Part shown: in pieces, positions 53,272 to 62,281 of the stretch
Position numbering within the stretch: the first letter of the stretch is position 1
How the letters are laid out: each line of letters opens with the position of its first letter
Assembly: GCF_000400715.1 (NCBI RefSeq)
Contig: NZ_KE007347.1
Span: 372,001 to 436,000, forward strand
Length of the DNA: 64,000 bases
Reading direction: 5' to 3'
From: Acinetobacter genomosp. 15BJ
Lineage (GTDB): Bacteria; Pseudomonadota; Gammaproteobacteria; Pseudomonadales; Moraxellaceae
Program-made: the position numbers and the translations under genes
Notes under the pieces: generated by a model
The model's database searches: none
Seen by the model: the letters and a program-made list of their open reading frames with translations, nothing else
What the model was told of the DNA's origin: nothing

Positions 53272-53964
53272 ATGTTTTTTCACGCTTCCATTCAATGGCT
53301 TGCTGTTCTTAACGTATTTATTTTATGTGGATTATTTCTGACTCAAAAGAGTAAGGCGGGTCCACTCATCAACACCGATGATGTCTCTATTACTGCGGCA
53401 CAGCAGTGTCAGCTAGAAAGTGCTTATAGCTATAACAAAGACGGAACTTGGTCTTATCAAGTCGTACCTGCCTGTAATCTCAATCAAAATTTAGAAGTAT
53501 CTTTGGGCTATCACTCAAGTAAAGATCAAGATCAGATTCATGGCTTTTCAGTTCAAGCAAAAAGCATTTTAAGGCCAATGGAGAATGATTGGGGTGTTGC
53601 CAGTAGTTTACAGCTATCACGTGATGATGTTGCTCATCATGGGGATTTAAACTGGTTTTTGAATGTTCCTGTCAGTTTTCAACTCTTAGATCAACGTTTA
53701 GCATTGGATACCAATCTAGGTTATCAGCATGCCGATGAGCGTCTAGTTCGTTGGGGGATTGCTTCAACCTATACGCTGACCGAGCATGTCGGTGTAACAG
53801 TTGAAACGTATAATCAAGATCGTCAGGCGCCATTCTTCCAGACAGCATTACAATACAGTTTGATTCCCAATGTACTCACTTTAGAAGCCTCCTTTGGTGA
53901 TCGCCTACATCGTTTAAAACAACATTGGTTTGGACTTGGCTTAAGTTATACGCCATCATCATAA
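53272..53964 (+). CDS. Hypothetical exported protein, probable outer-membrane beta-barrel
   Basis: A 230-residue protein with a hydrophobic N-terminal signal (WLAVLNVFILCGLFL) likely cleaved near KAGPL. The rest alternates hydrophobic and polar residues with many aromatics (LEVSLGYHSSKDQDQIHGFS, LNWFLNVPVSFQLLDQRLAL, HWFGLGLSYTPSS), as in small beta-barrels. GGGGAG lies 8 bases before the ATG. I do not recognise the family, and two cysteines (QQCQLE, PACNLN) could be paired. Confidence 0.72.
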   Translation: MFFHASIQWLAVLNVFILCGLFLTQKSKAGPLINTDDVSITAAQQCQLESAYSYNKDGTWSYQVVPACNLNQNLEVSLGYHSSKDQDQIHGFSVQAKSILRPMENDWGVASSLQLSRDDVAHHGDLNWFLNVPVSFQLLDQRLALDTNLGYQHADERLVRWGIASTYTLTEHVGVTVETYNQDRQAPFFQTALQYSLIPNVLTLEASFGDRLHRLKQHWFGLGLSYTPSS

Positions 53965-54021
53965 TGTGCTTAAATTCAGTTGATCCATCATTAGAATCAT
54001 TGATAAGAATATAGGTATAAG

Positions 54022-54741
54022 ATGCAATTAAAATTTTTACAAAATATTGATTTATCAAATATTGCAGATACTTTAGTCAGCCTGTCCGTTGCTTTTATTC
54101 TCGGCGCATTAATTGGCTTTGAACGGCAGTATCGACAACGTACGGCAGGACTCAGAACCAATGTTCTGGTGGCTGTTGGTGCTGCAATTTTTGTCGATAT
54201 TGCCACCAATTTAACTGGTGCAGAAGGTGCAGTCCGCGTGATTGCCTATGTGGTTTCAGGTATTGGTTTCTTGGGTGCGGGTGTGATTATGCGACAAGAA
54301 GGTAATATTCATGGTTTAAACACGGCTGCGACCCTTTGGTGCTCAGCCGCCGTGGGTGCTTCTGCGGGTTCAGATCTCATTATTGAAGCAATACTGGCAA
54401 CTGCTTTTATCTTGGCAGCCAATACGCTGTTAAGACCGATTGTTCATGCCATTGACCGTCGTCCGATTGATGATGATACAGAGGTTTTACATGTCATCTA
54501 TATTATTTGTGATCGTAGTCAAAGTAAGGTGGTGATGGATGAATTGAATTTAACCTTGCAACACCATAATTATCCTGCAAAAGATATTGATGTTACACCG
54601 TTCGGTGAAAAAGAGGTCGAGATAGAAGTCACTTTAATTGCCACTTCAATTGATGCAGAAGAAGCCCAGCATATTACGAATCATCTGAATGCCATGCCAC
54701 AAATTCGACAGGCATTTTGGGATAAAAATACGATCAATTAA
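54022..54741 (+). CDS. MgtC/SapB-family membrane protein
   Basis: A 239-residue protein with four to five N-terminal membrane segments carrying the MgtC/SapB signature (GALIGFERQYRQRTAGLRTN, then VVSGIGFLGAGVIMRQEGNI and GLNTAATLWCSAAVG). A C-terminal soluble ACT-like domain follows (residues about 155-239). Family members are linked to growth at low magnesium or to acid and intracellular stress. No partner gene is evident; the KefB-type antiporter follows 114 bp downstream. Confidence 0.9.
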   Translation: MQLKFLQNIDLSNIADTLVSLSVAFILGALIGFERQYRQRTAGLRTNVLVAVGAAIFVDIATNLTGAEGAVRVIAYVVSGIGFLGAGVIMRQEGNIHGLNTAATLWCSAAVGASAGSDLIIEAILATAFILAANTLLRPIVHAIDRRPIDDDTEVLHVIYIICDRSQSKVVMDELNLTLQHHNYPAKDIDVTPFGEKEVEIEVTLIATSIDAEEAQHITNHLNAMPQIRQAFWDKNTIN

Positions 54742-54855
54742 GCCTTAGAAATCGTTTTTATATCATTGCATTGGGATACATTGTCTCATTCATGATATAT
54801 AAAATGTCTATTGTTTCACATAAAATGACGCCAGCTTGATAACAATGAGAACAGT

Positions 54856-56688
54856 ATGAGTTCAGAAGCACATTCAATGAGTTTAATTGCACCAGTGGTC
54901 TTGCTTGCTGCTGCTGTAATCGCAGTCCCTATTTTTAAACGTATAGGATTGGGTTCAGTCTTAGGATATTTAATTGCTGGATTGATTATCGGTCCTTTTG
55001 GTTTTGCTTTTTTCCATGATTCGGCTTCGATTCTACATATTGCAGAACTTGGTATTGTGATGTACCTATTTGTGATTGGTCTGGAGATGCAGCCCTCACA
55101 TTTATGGAGTTTAAGGCGTGAGATCTTTGGACTAGGCACCTTGCAAATTGTTGCCTGTGCTTTGGCATTGACTGGTGTCGGCTTATTGTTTGGTTTTACT
55201 TGGCAAGTTGCTTTTATTGGTGCAGCGGGTTTTGTCCTGACCTCAACGGCGATTGTGATGCAGCTCTTGGGGGATCGCGGTGATATCGCTCAGCCGCAAG
55301 GGCAAAAAATCGTCTCAATTTTATTATTTGAAGATCTACTGATTGTTCCGTTATTGGCAATTGTTGCCTTCATGGCGCCAAACCATGTTGTAGAAACAAC
55401 CTCAACTCGTTTAGAAAATATTGGCATTGGTTTAATTGCAATTGCGGGGCTAATTGCCGCAGGGTATTGGTTACTGAATCCATTATTTAGATTGCTCGCT
55501 GCGGCAAAAGCACGAGAAGTGATGACGGCGGCAGCACTTCTGGTGGTTTTAGGTGCGGCATTATTGATGCAGGTCAGTGGCTTATCTATGGCGATGGGTG
55601 CTTTCTTGGCAGGGGTTTTGTTGTCTGAATCGACCTTTAGACATCAAATTGAAGCGGATATTGAACCATTCCGTGGTCTGTTACTGGGTTTATTTTTCCT
55701 CGGTGTTGGGATGTCGCTGGACTTATCCGTCGTTGCACAAAACTGGAAGCTCATCATCAGTGGTGTTTTAGCCATGATGTTTGCCAAGGCTTTGCTGATT
55801 TATATCGTGGCACGTATCACCAAGAGCTCTCATACGGAAGCTTTAGATCGAGCATTATTGATGGCACAGGGTGGTGAGTTCGCTTTTGTCCTGTTTGCTG
55901 CCGCAGTCAGTGCCCAAGTCATTGATAATTCAATTAAGTCGAACCTGACCGCGATTGTAGTGTTATCAATGGTGTTAACCCCAATTCTGGGTATCATTTT
56001 TAAACGCTTTACCGAAACTAAAGATCAGATCAATTTAGACAATGTCAATATTGCTGAAGGCTTGAGTGGCAGCGTGCTGATGATTGGTTTTGGGCGTTTT
56101 GGTCAGGTAACCAGTCAATTGTTACTGGCACGAGGGGTAGATGTCACCATTATTGACAATGACATCGACATGATTCAAAACGCGGAAAAGTTTGGTTTTA
56201 AAATTTACTATGGAGATGGTGGGCGTTTAGACATTCTGCATGCTTCAGGTGCGTCTACTGCGCAAGCCATTGTCGTTTGTGTCGACAGTAAGGAAACCAC
56301 CAATCGAATTGTCGAGTTGGTCACGCATGAATTTCCATTGGCTAAGCTGTTGGTGCGTTCTTATGACCGTGAGCATTCGCTCTATTTAGTGAAGCATAAA
56401 GTGGATTATATGATTCGAGAAACCTTTGAATCTGCGATCAAATTTGGTGGCGTGATCTTGCAAGAATTGGGTGTTGATGAAGATGAAGTACAACGCATTA
56501 CTGATGAAATTCGTGATCGTGATGATGAGCGTTTTGAAACGGAAATTGCTGCGGATGATGTTTATGCAGGTGTTGGTTTGCAGTATACCCATGCGCATCC
56601 ACGTCCGACCGCACCATTGATTCGTCCTAAACAGGCTGCCCGAATTCTGAATGATGAAGAAGCACAGAAAGATTTAGAGGAAAAGTAA
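54856..56688 (+). CDS. CPA2 monovalent cation:proton antiporter (KefB/KefC type)
   Basis: A 610-residue CPA2 antiporter. The N-terminal 390 residues form about twelve membrane segments (LGSVLGYLIAGLIIGPFGFA, AMGAFLAGVLLSES, LMAQGGEFAFVLFAA). A TrkA-N domain follows with the nucleotide motif VLMIGFGRFGQVTSQLLLAR. The acidic C-terminus (EDEVQRITDEIRDRDDERFE) is KefB/C-like. It exports potassium or other cations in exchange for protons. No KefF/KefG partner gene is present. Confidence 0.92.
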   Translation: MSSEAHSMSLIAPVVLLAAAVIAVPIFKRIGLGSVLGYLIAGLIIGPFGFAFFHDSASILHIAELGIVMYLFVIGLEMQPSHLWSLRREIFGLGTLQIVACALALTGVGLLFGFTWQVAFIGAAGFVLTSTAIVMQLLGDRGDIAQPQGQKIVSILLFEDLLIVPLLAIVAFMAPNHVVETTSTRLENIGIGLIAIAGLIAAGYWLLNPLFRLLAAAKAREVMTAAALLVVLGAALLMQVSGLSMAMGAFLAGVLLSESTFRHQIEADIEPFRGLLLGLFFLGVGMSLDLSVVAQNWKLIISGVLAMMFAKALLIYIVARITKSSHTEALDRALLMAQGGEFAFVLFAAAVSAQVIDNSIKSNLTAIVVLSMVLTPILGIIFKRFTETKDQINLDNVNIAEGLSGSVLMIGFGRFGQVTSQLLLARGVDVTIIDNDIDMIQNAEKFGFKIYYGDGGRLDILHASGASTAQAIVVCVDSKETTNRIVELVTHEFPLAKLLVRSYDREHSLYLVKHKVDYMIRETFESAIKFGGVILQELGVDEDEVQRITDEIRDRDDERFETEIAADDVYAGVGLQYTHAHPRPTAPLIRPKQAARILNDEEAQKDLEEK

Positions 56689-56724
56689 CTCACAATTCTT
56701 TCCGTGCGTGATTTGAAGAAGCCT

Positions 56725-56993
56725 TAGGGTCTGTTGATATTTCACAGATGCTTGCGACAGAAGACATTTTTCGACGATACAAGGCATGGCTTATGAGATT
56801 TAGTCATTCTAAATAAATAAGGCATAACGTAGTAGCGACAAAAAATGTCTCTGTCCCGTAGGGTTATAGCTAAAACTTCCCTAAACTGCGTTATGAAACT
56901 TGGCAAGGGGACTACCATTACCTGCGTTTCATGCCTTGTTTATGTCGTTTTAGCTGATAACGCAAGACATGGCTGAAATGTCAACAGACCCTA
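56725..56993. repeat. 269-bp inverted-repeat element (MITE-like, long form)
   Basis: Ends are inverted copies of TAGGGTCTGTTGAYATTTCA extending to CTTGCG. The interior has nested inverted stretches (AGACATTTTTCG against CGACAAAAAATGTCT) and repeated GGCATGG and GGCATAACG words, with no coding frame. TA at each outer edge could be a target duplication. The same ends make up the 58-bp repeat at 27012-27069. It fills the gap between the KefB-type gene and benE and abuts the benE stop (CCCTAG-TTCAA-CTAGGG). It may also act as a transcription terminator. Confidence 0.75.
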
Positions 56994-56999
56994 GTTCAA

Positions 57000-58178
57000 C
57001 TAGGGCTTATTTTTTGCTTTAAATCTAAATAGCATCAATACGAAGATACCTAATAATAAACCCCAAAACGCTGAGCCAATGCCCCAGAATTGAATACCAG
57101 AAGCACTGCATAAAAAGGTGAGTAGCGCAGCTTCACGTTCTTCGACATTGGAGAAAGCAACTGCAATGTTATGGCTAATTGTCGCAAATAAAGCGATCCC
57201 AGCAAGTGCCACAATAAAGATTTGTGGGAATGACATCAGTAGGCTAACTAAGGTTGCCGCAAAAAGCCCCATTAAGATATAGAACAGACCACAGCTAATA
57301 CCTGCAATATAACGTTTGCTTGGGTCAGGGTGTACTTGATCATCTAAGCTCACTGCTGCACTAATTGCCGCCAAGTTAATTGAGAAACAGCCGAAAGGTG
57401 CAAAAATAGTATGTGCAACACCAGTCCAACCGACCAACTGATTCACATGCGGGTGATAGCCATAGCTTTTAATCATGGCAATGCCTGGCAAGTTTTGTGA
57501 AGTCATATTGATAACAAACAGTGGCAAAGCTAATCCTAAGATGGCTGACCAAGAAAAAGAGGGCTGCATCCATACCGGTTGTGTCAGTGACCATGTGATC
57601 GATTGGAGTTTAAAGTCGATAAATAGTGGGCAAACTGCTGCGCCTAAAATCACCGTCAGTACAATGCTATAACGAGGGAATAAGCGTTTTGAAACCAAAT
57701 AGATCACAAGCATACTGAGGATAAAACCAAGATGGCTTTCTAGGCTGCTAAATATCTGAATACCAAATTTTAATAAAATCCCTGCTAGCATGGCACAGGT
57801 CAAACTTTGTGGAATATGGGCCAATAGTTTTTGGAAGATTCCTGAAAATCCAACAATTGCGATGGCAATACCACAGATCAGGAAGGCACCAATCGCTTCA
57901 TACAAATCATAATGTCCTGTCGATGCAATGATCAGTGCAATCCCCGGAGTTGACCATGCGGTAGCAACTGGATATTTATATTTCCAAGATAGAATCAAGC
58001 CCGAGAGACCAATCGCAAGCCCCAATGCCCAAAACCAAGAACTGATTTGCGCGGTATTGGCACCTAAGGATTGCGCACCTTGAATGACGAGGATGGCGGA
58101 AACACTAATCCCGATTAAGAAAGTAATAAAGCCAGCGAAAACAGCTGGAATTGAAAAATCTTGGAGGAGACGTTGCAT
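57000..58178 (-). CDS. benE: Benzoate/H+ symporter (BenE family)
   Basis: A 392-residue membrane protein with about twelve segments and the BenE layout (LQDFSIPAVFAGFITFLIGI, AWSTPGIALIIASTGHYDLY, MTSQNLPGIAMIKSYGY, FGCFSINLAAISAAVSLDD). Family members import benzoate with protons. No benzoate catabolic gene lies beside it in this window, so the true substrate may differ. It is preceded by a 90-bp spacer and followed closely by the inverted-repeat element. Confidence 0.88.
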   Translation of the reverse strand: MQRLLQDFSIPAVFAGFITFLIGISVSAILVIQGAQSLGANTAQISSWFWALGLAIGLSGLILSWKYKYPVATAWSTPGIALIIASTGHYDLYEAIGAFLICGIAIAIVGFSGIFQKLLAHIPQSLTCAMLAGILLKFGIQIFSSLESHLGFILSMLVIYLVSKRLFPRYSIVLTVILGAAVCPLFIDFKLQSITWSLTQPVWMQPSFSWSAILGLALPLFVINMTSQNLPGIAMIKSYGYHPHVNQLVGWTGVAHTIFAPFGCFSINLAAISAAVSLDDQVHPDPSKRYIAGISCGLFYILMGLFAATLVSLLMSFPQIFIVALAGIALFATISHNIAVAFSNVEEREAALLTFLCSASGIQFWGIGSAFWGLLLGIFVLMLFRFKAKNKP

Positions 58179-58286
58179 CTATGCATCTATACTTGTTTAA
58201 AATTTGTTGAAAAGTATATCGTTAATATGGGTTAAATCGTAGTTCTAAAGTGATTGAATAAATTGATCATTCGATCAATTTTATGC

Positions 58287-58937
58287 TTAGGTGAGCGTCG
58301 AAGTTGCCAATCTTAAACCGAAACCAAAGAATAAAATTCCGACCAAACAAATACCCGCGGCTGCTAACTTATAATTATGTTTGAAAAAACTGGCCAGTTT
58401 AATCCCCGAGAAAATCAAGGCAGTTAAATAGCTAAAACTTACAATTTGGACAATCAACGCCAATACCAAAAAGCTTAATGCAGGATAGGCGTAATCTGGT
58501 TCTACAAACTGCACAAAGAAAGACAGGAAAAATAAGATTGCTTTTGGGTTAAGTAAGCTGATACTGAGTGCCGTACGGTAAGGATGAACCTGATCAAGTT
58601 TAGGTAAATCAGCTAGCTCGGCATGATGTGGCGGCTTATTCCAAGTTTGATAGGCACCTTGTAATAATTTAAAACCTAAGTATGCGAGATAACATGCCCC
58701 TGTTAATTTAAGAATAATAAACAGGATCGGGAAGGCTTTGAGTAAGGATGCTGCACCTAATACCGTACACAGGATTAAAATAGAATCTCCTGTAAATACT
58801 CCACAAGCTGCCGCGTAACCAGTACGAATGCCATAACGGGAAGCTACGGACATGACATAGAGAGAGTTAGGGCCAGGTAATAACACAATTAAGATTGTAC
58901 CAATAATATAAGTGGTTAAATCTGTTATACCGAACAC
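58287..58937 (-). CDS. LysE/RhtB-family amino acid exporter
   Basis: A 216-residue membrane protein with six segments and the LysE/RhtB signature near the N-terminus (ILIVLLPGPNSLYVMSVASRYG), and GACYLAYLGFKLLQGAYQTW in the middle; such proteins export lysine, homoserine, leucine or related amino acids. It lies between transaldolase and benE, all on the minus strand. The terminator at 58951 isolates it from tal. Cargo not determinable. Confidence 0.88.
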   Translation of the reverse strand: MFGITDLTTYIIGTILIVLLPGPNSLYVMSVASRYGIRTGYAAACGVFTGDSILILCTVLGAASLLKAFPILFIILKLTGACYLAYLGFKLLQGAYQTWNKPPHHAELADLPKLDQVHPYRTALSISLLNPKAILFFLSFFVQFVEPDYAYPALSFLVLALIVQIVSFSYLTALIFSGIKLASFFKHNYKLAAAGICLVGILFFGFGLRLATSTLT

Positions 58938-58950
58938 AATGAACTCATTA

Positions 58951-58989
58951 AAAAACCGATTTTCGCTAATATAACAAAAATCGGTTTTT
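58951..58989 (-). terminator. Terminator of the transaldolase gene
   Basis: Stem AAAAACCGATTTT / AAAATCGGTTTTT with a 13-base loop and a T run on the minus strand, 20 bases after the tal stop. Confidence 0.88.
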
Positions 58990-59009
58990 ATTGGTGAAAA
59001 ATCGACTAA

Positions 59010-59999
59010 TTATGGTTTGATTTCAGCATCAATTCCAAAAGATTGGCGCAGCAATAAACTCAGTTGATCACGTGCCTTGATAAAGCCATCTATACCGCCT
59101 TGTAGTAATTGGAAAGCCATCAAATCTTGTTCAAGTTCAGCTTTAAAACTCTCTTTGCTTTGTGCTGGGCGTTCAATTTTTTCTGCTTGTTGCGCAAATT
59201 CGGCACTCAGTTGAGGTTCAACAAGCTGTAGGTCTTGTTCTAACTGTGCCAACAGATTTGGGGCGATGGTAAGTAAGTCACAACCTGCTAAACCAAGCAC
59301 TTGTGCAGTACTGCGGAAGCTTGCGCCCATTACTTGAGTTGGAATTGCATGCTGTTTGTAGTAATTATAAATTTTCTTCACAGAGAGCACGCCAGGATCT
59401 TTGGCAATTGGATATTGCTCAACACCTTCAGCTTTTTTATACCAATCCAAAATACGACCTACGAAAGGTGAGATCAGCGTGACTTTCGCATCAGCACAAG
59501 CCTGTGCTTGATGTAAGCCAAACAATAAAGTCAGGTTACATGGAATACCTTCAGCTTCAAGCACTTTTGCAGCTTGAATACCTTCCCATGTTGACGCGAT
59601 CTTAATCAGGATACGGGATTGTTCAATGCCGTAACCTTGATAGAGCTGAGATAACTCACGAGCTTTGGCAATTGTTGCTTCCGTATTGTAAGAAAGAGAA
59701 GCATCTACTTCGGTAGAAACACGACCATCGATCAATTTTAAAATTTCGACACCAAACTTCACAGTCAAAATATCAATCGTGCGTTCAATCAGTTCATCAC
59801 TATGATAGCCTTCTTGCTTGGCTTGGGTATATGCATCTTCTATCAGTTCTCGGCTTTCAGGTTGTTCAGCTGCAGCTGTGATGAGTGAAGGATTGGTTGT
59901 TGCATCGAGTGGACGAAATTTTTCGATCGCCTCTAGATCACTACTATCTGCAACAACGGTGGTTAAATTTTTTAATTGGTGTAATGCTGTCTGAGTCAT
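59010..59999 (-). CDS. tal: Transaldolase
   Basis: A 329-residue transaldolase of the pentose phosphate pathway, moving a dihydroxyacetone unit between sugar phosphates. Seen: DATTNPSLI near the N-terminus, the Schiff-base lysine in RILIKIASTWEGIQAAKVLE and NLTLLFGLHQAQACADA, with FVGRILDWYKK further on. Length and motifs match TalB. It is monocistronic, between a terminator and the LysR gene. Confidence 0.95.
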   Translation of the reverse strand: MTQTALHQLKNLTTVVADSSDLEAIEKFRPLDATTNPSLITAAAEQPESRELIEDAYTQAKQEGYHSDELIERTIDILTVKFGVEILKLIDGRVSTEVDASLSYNTEATIAKARELSQLYQGYGIEQSRILIKIASTWEGIQAAKVLEAEGIPCNLTLLFGLHQAQACADAKVTLISPFVGRILDWYKKAEGVEQYPIAKDPGVLSVKKIYNYYKQHAIPTQVMGASFRSTAQVLGLAGCDLLTIAPNLLAQLEQDLQLVEPQLSAEFAQQAEKIERPAQSKESFKAELEQDLMAFQLLQGGIDGFIKARDQLSLLLRQSFGIDAEIKP

Positions 60000-60115
60000 T
60001 GATATAGCGTTCTTACATAAACAATATTATTGGTAACTTCTGTTATAACACAATCTGGGTGAAAGCAAAGCCCTGCATTTATTTGCAGAATTGTTCATCC
60101 TGTCTGTACTTGCAG

Positions 60116-61009
60116 TTATGTCTCATTTTTTTGGCGCTGTTGTCGAATATGGTCAATTAAGTATTTTGCAGCGAGACCTAACTCACTTTCACGGCTCCAA
60201 ACCAGATCGACGTAGTATTCAAATTTGGGCGTGAAGTCATACATTTCTAAAATCTTAAGCTTTTTCTTAAGCTCTGGATTCTCATTGAACATTTGTAATG
60301 GGAGAACACCCCAACCTAAGTTGCGCATAATCATCATACAAGCGGAGTGGTGATTATCAGTACGCCAATAGTCTTTTGAATAAAGCAATTCAGGCTTGAT
60401 GGTATGATCACGGCTTGCAACTACAATTTGGCGTGTTTGTACGATTTGTTCAAAAGATACATGATCGAGTTGTGCTAAAGAATGATTTTTAGCAATGACA
60501 GGAACAAGTGCCTCTCTTTTTAGTTCCACAAATTGTTCACGGCTATCTAATTGTTCACGTTCAAACATCAAGGCAAGTTGTGCAGATTGATCGAGCAGCA
60601 TCTGCAAGGCATCTTCTTGTGGAGCAGAAAAGATATTAATAGCCAGACTTGGAAAACGCTGTTCAAGCAAGGTAATGTAGTCGGTCCAGTTGGTATAGAG
60701 CAGCTCAGACACCACAACGATATTGAGAGTCGACTCCAAACCCGTACTCAAAGCATGAGCATGTTGTTTCCATTGATTTATTTCAATCAATAATTGTTGT
60801 GTCTTTTCGTAGAGAACGGTGGCTTCTGCTGTTGGAATGGGTTCACGTCCGACTCGTTCAAACAAATTAAGATTGAGATCAATTTCTAAATTGGCAATCG
60901 ACATGCTTACAGCAGAGGGAACCTTGCCTAATTTACGGGCTGCGGCAGAGAAAGAGCCTGTTTCAATCACGGTTTGAAACATGATGAGTTGTTCTTGATT
61001 AATATTCAT
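60116..61009 (-). CDS. LysR-family regulator divergent from the PACE gene
   Basis: A 297-residue LysR regulator: helix-turn-helix at INQEQLIMFQTVIETGSFSA then LGKVPSAVSMSIANLEIDLN, and the C-terminal effector domain. It is divergent from the PACE exporter with an 87-bp shared promoter. In Acinetobacter the AceR regulator controls AceI this way and responds to chlorhexidine or short diamines. The same control is inferred here. Confidence 0.92.
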   Translation of the reverse strand: MNINQEQLIMFQTVIETGSFSAAARKLGKVPSAVSMSIANLEIDLNLNLFERVGREPIPTAEATVLYEKTQQLLIEINQWKQHAHALSTGLESTLNIVVVSELLYTNWTDYITLLEQRFPSLAINIFSAPQEDALQMLLDQSAQLALMFEREQLDSREQFVELKREALVPVIAKNHSLAQLDHVSFEQIVQTRQIVVASRDHTIKPELLYSKDYWRTDNHHSACMMIMRNLGWGVLPLQMFNENPELKKKLKILEMYDFTPKFEYYVDLVWSRESELGLAAKYLIDHIRQQRQKNET

Positions 61010-61096
61010 CTGTCAAAAATACTGAAAGAATCTGATTGGATTAATCAAAATTATAAAAATAAAATAGCTTCAATCCAAATAAAAGAGTGTTATTAA

Positions 61097-61528
61097 ATGT
61101 TGATTTCCAAAAGAAGACTCGTTCATGCAATTAGCTATGAAGTGATTTTATTGGTCATCATCGCAATTGCGTTAAGCTTTATTTTTAGTATGCCACTAGA
61201 AGTCACGGGGATTCTGGGTACGATCATGGCGGTCATTTCAGTGTTCTGGAATATGATCTTTAACCATTACTTTGAAAAAGTGGAACATAAATATCAGTGG
61301 AAAAGAACGATTCCAGTCCGTATTCTGCATGCAATTGGGTTTGAAGGCGGCTTGATGCTTGCAACGATTCCAATTATTGCGTACTTGATGAAGATGAGTT
61401 TTATCGAGGCATTAATTCTCGATTTCGGTTTGACCATGTGTATCTTGGTCTATACATTTATTTTCCAGTGGTGTTATGACCTTGTAGAAGGGCGTTATTT
61501 CCCAAATGCAAAACTCGCATCATCATAA
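61097..61528 (+). CDS. PACE-family efflux protein (AceI-like)
   Basis: A 143-residue membrane protein with four segments and paired bacterial transmembrane-pair domains. The glutamate in RRLVHAISYEVILLVIIAIA, needed for proton coupling in AceI (Glu15), is present; the conserved WNMIFNHYFEKVEHKYQWKR follows helix 2. AceI exports chlorhexidine and physiologically short-chain diamines such as putrescine and cadaverine. AAGAG lies 9 bases before the ATG. The polyamine genes at 8-19 kb make a diamine role attractive but unproven. Confidence 0.9.
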   Translation: MLISKRRLVHAISYEVILLVIIAIALSFIFSMPLEVTGILGTIMAVISVFWNMIFNHYFEKVEHKYQWKRTIPVRILHAIGFEGGLMLATIPIIAYLMKMSFIEALILDFGLTMCILVYTFIFQWCYDLVEGRYFPNAKLASS

Positions 61529-61537
61529 TCATTGATG

Positions 61538-61575
61538 AAAAGCATTCTTCGGAATTTTCTGAAGAGTGCTTTTTT
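61538..61575 (+). terminator. Terminator of the PACE gene
   Basis: Stem AAAAGCATTCTTC / GAAGAGTGCTTTT with a ten-base loop and a T run. Confidence 0.88.
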
Positions 61576-61719
61576 ATTGCCAAATGATAAACATCGTTTG
61601 ATTACAGTATCTATAAAGTCAGATCGCTTTAGTTTATTTAATATCTTGAGAGCAAGTTTTAAAAAATATAAGTAACAATACCAATATTTCATGACGCTAG
61701 ATCGTAGGAGAATAAAAAT

Positions 61720-62115
61720 ATGCCAAGTGTACTGATTGAAGTTAGGCAACAATATCCAGTCACAATTGAACTGGAGATCATGGAGGCAGTGCATACTGCA
61801 CTCAGAGATGCTTTTAAAATCATGGCTAGTGATCGAAATGTACGTTTAATTGTACATGAAGCACATCGCTTTCAATGTCCGCCAGAAAAGGCTAAACCTG
61901 AATGCTATACCTTGATTAGTATTGATGCATTTCTTGGGCGCTCTTTAGATGCTAAGCGTCAGCTTTATAAATTGATTGTGCATAATCTTGAGCCGATAGG
62001 CATTCCCAAAGATCATGTAAAAATTATGCTTCGTGAACTGCCCTCGGAGAATTTTGGTGTTCGTGGTGGACAAGCGGCTTGTGATGTTAATTTAGGTTTT
62101 AAAATTGATGTTTAG
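61720..62115 (+). CDS. Tautomerase-family protein (4-oxalocrotonate tautomerase superfamily)
   Basis: A 131-residue tautomerase-superfamily protein of the double-length type. The second half carries SIDAFLGRSLDAKRQLYKLI and EPIGIPKDHVKIMLRELPSE, followed by NFGVRGGQAA. The usual Pro1 nucleophile follows the initiator Met (MPSVLIEV). AGGAG precedes the ATG. Substrate unknown; it lies alone behind its own AT-rich leader. Confidence 0.85.
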   Translation: MPSVLIEVRQQYPVTIELEIMEAVHTALRDAFKIMASDRNVRLIVHEAHRFQCPPEKAKPECYTLISIDAFLGRSLDAKRQLYKLIVHNLEPIGIPKDHVKIMLRELPSENFGVRGGQAACDVNLGFKIDV

Positions 62116-62132
62116 AACAAGGTTTTAAAGAG

Positions 62133-62156
62133 GAAAGCTCTATGAGAGCTTTCTTT
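62133..62156 (+). terminator. Terminator of the tautomerase gene
   Basis: Stem GAAAGCTCT / AGAGCTTTC with loop ATG, followed by a T run, 17 bases after the stop. Confidence 0.88.
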
Positions 62157-62281
62157 TATTTGAATAGGAAAATAGCCTAAGTAAAGTAAAACTTAAATTT
62201 TAACGTCACTTGGAAAGTAAGATCTGCATAGTTAAAAGATATATATCCGTTAGTCTTTAGAGTTAGAACACAGGGATTTTC

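Noticed and set aside
56725..56993. A complete insertion sequence between the KefB-type gene and benE
   Set aside because: There are inverted ends but no transposase frame of useful length inside; it is at most a non-autonomous element.
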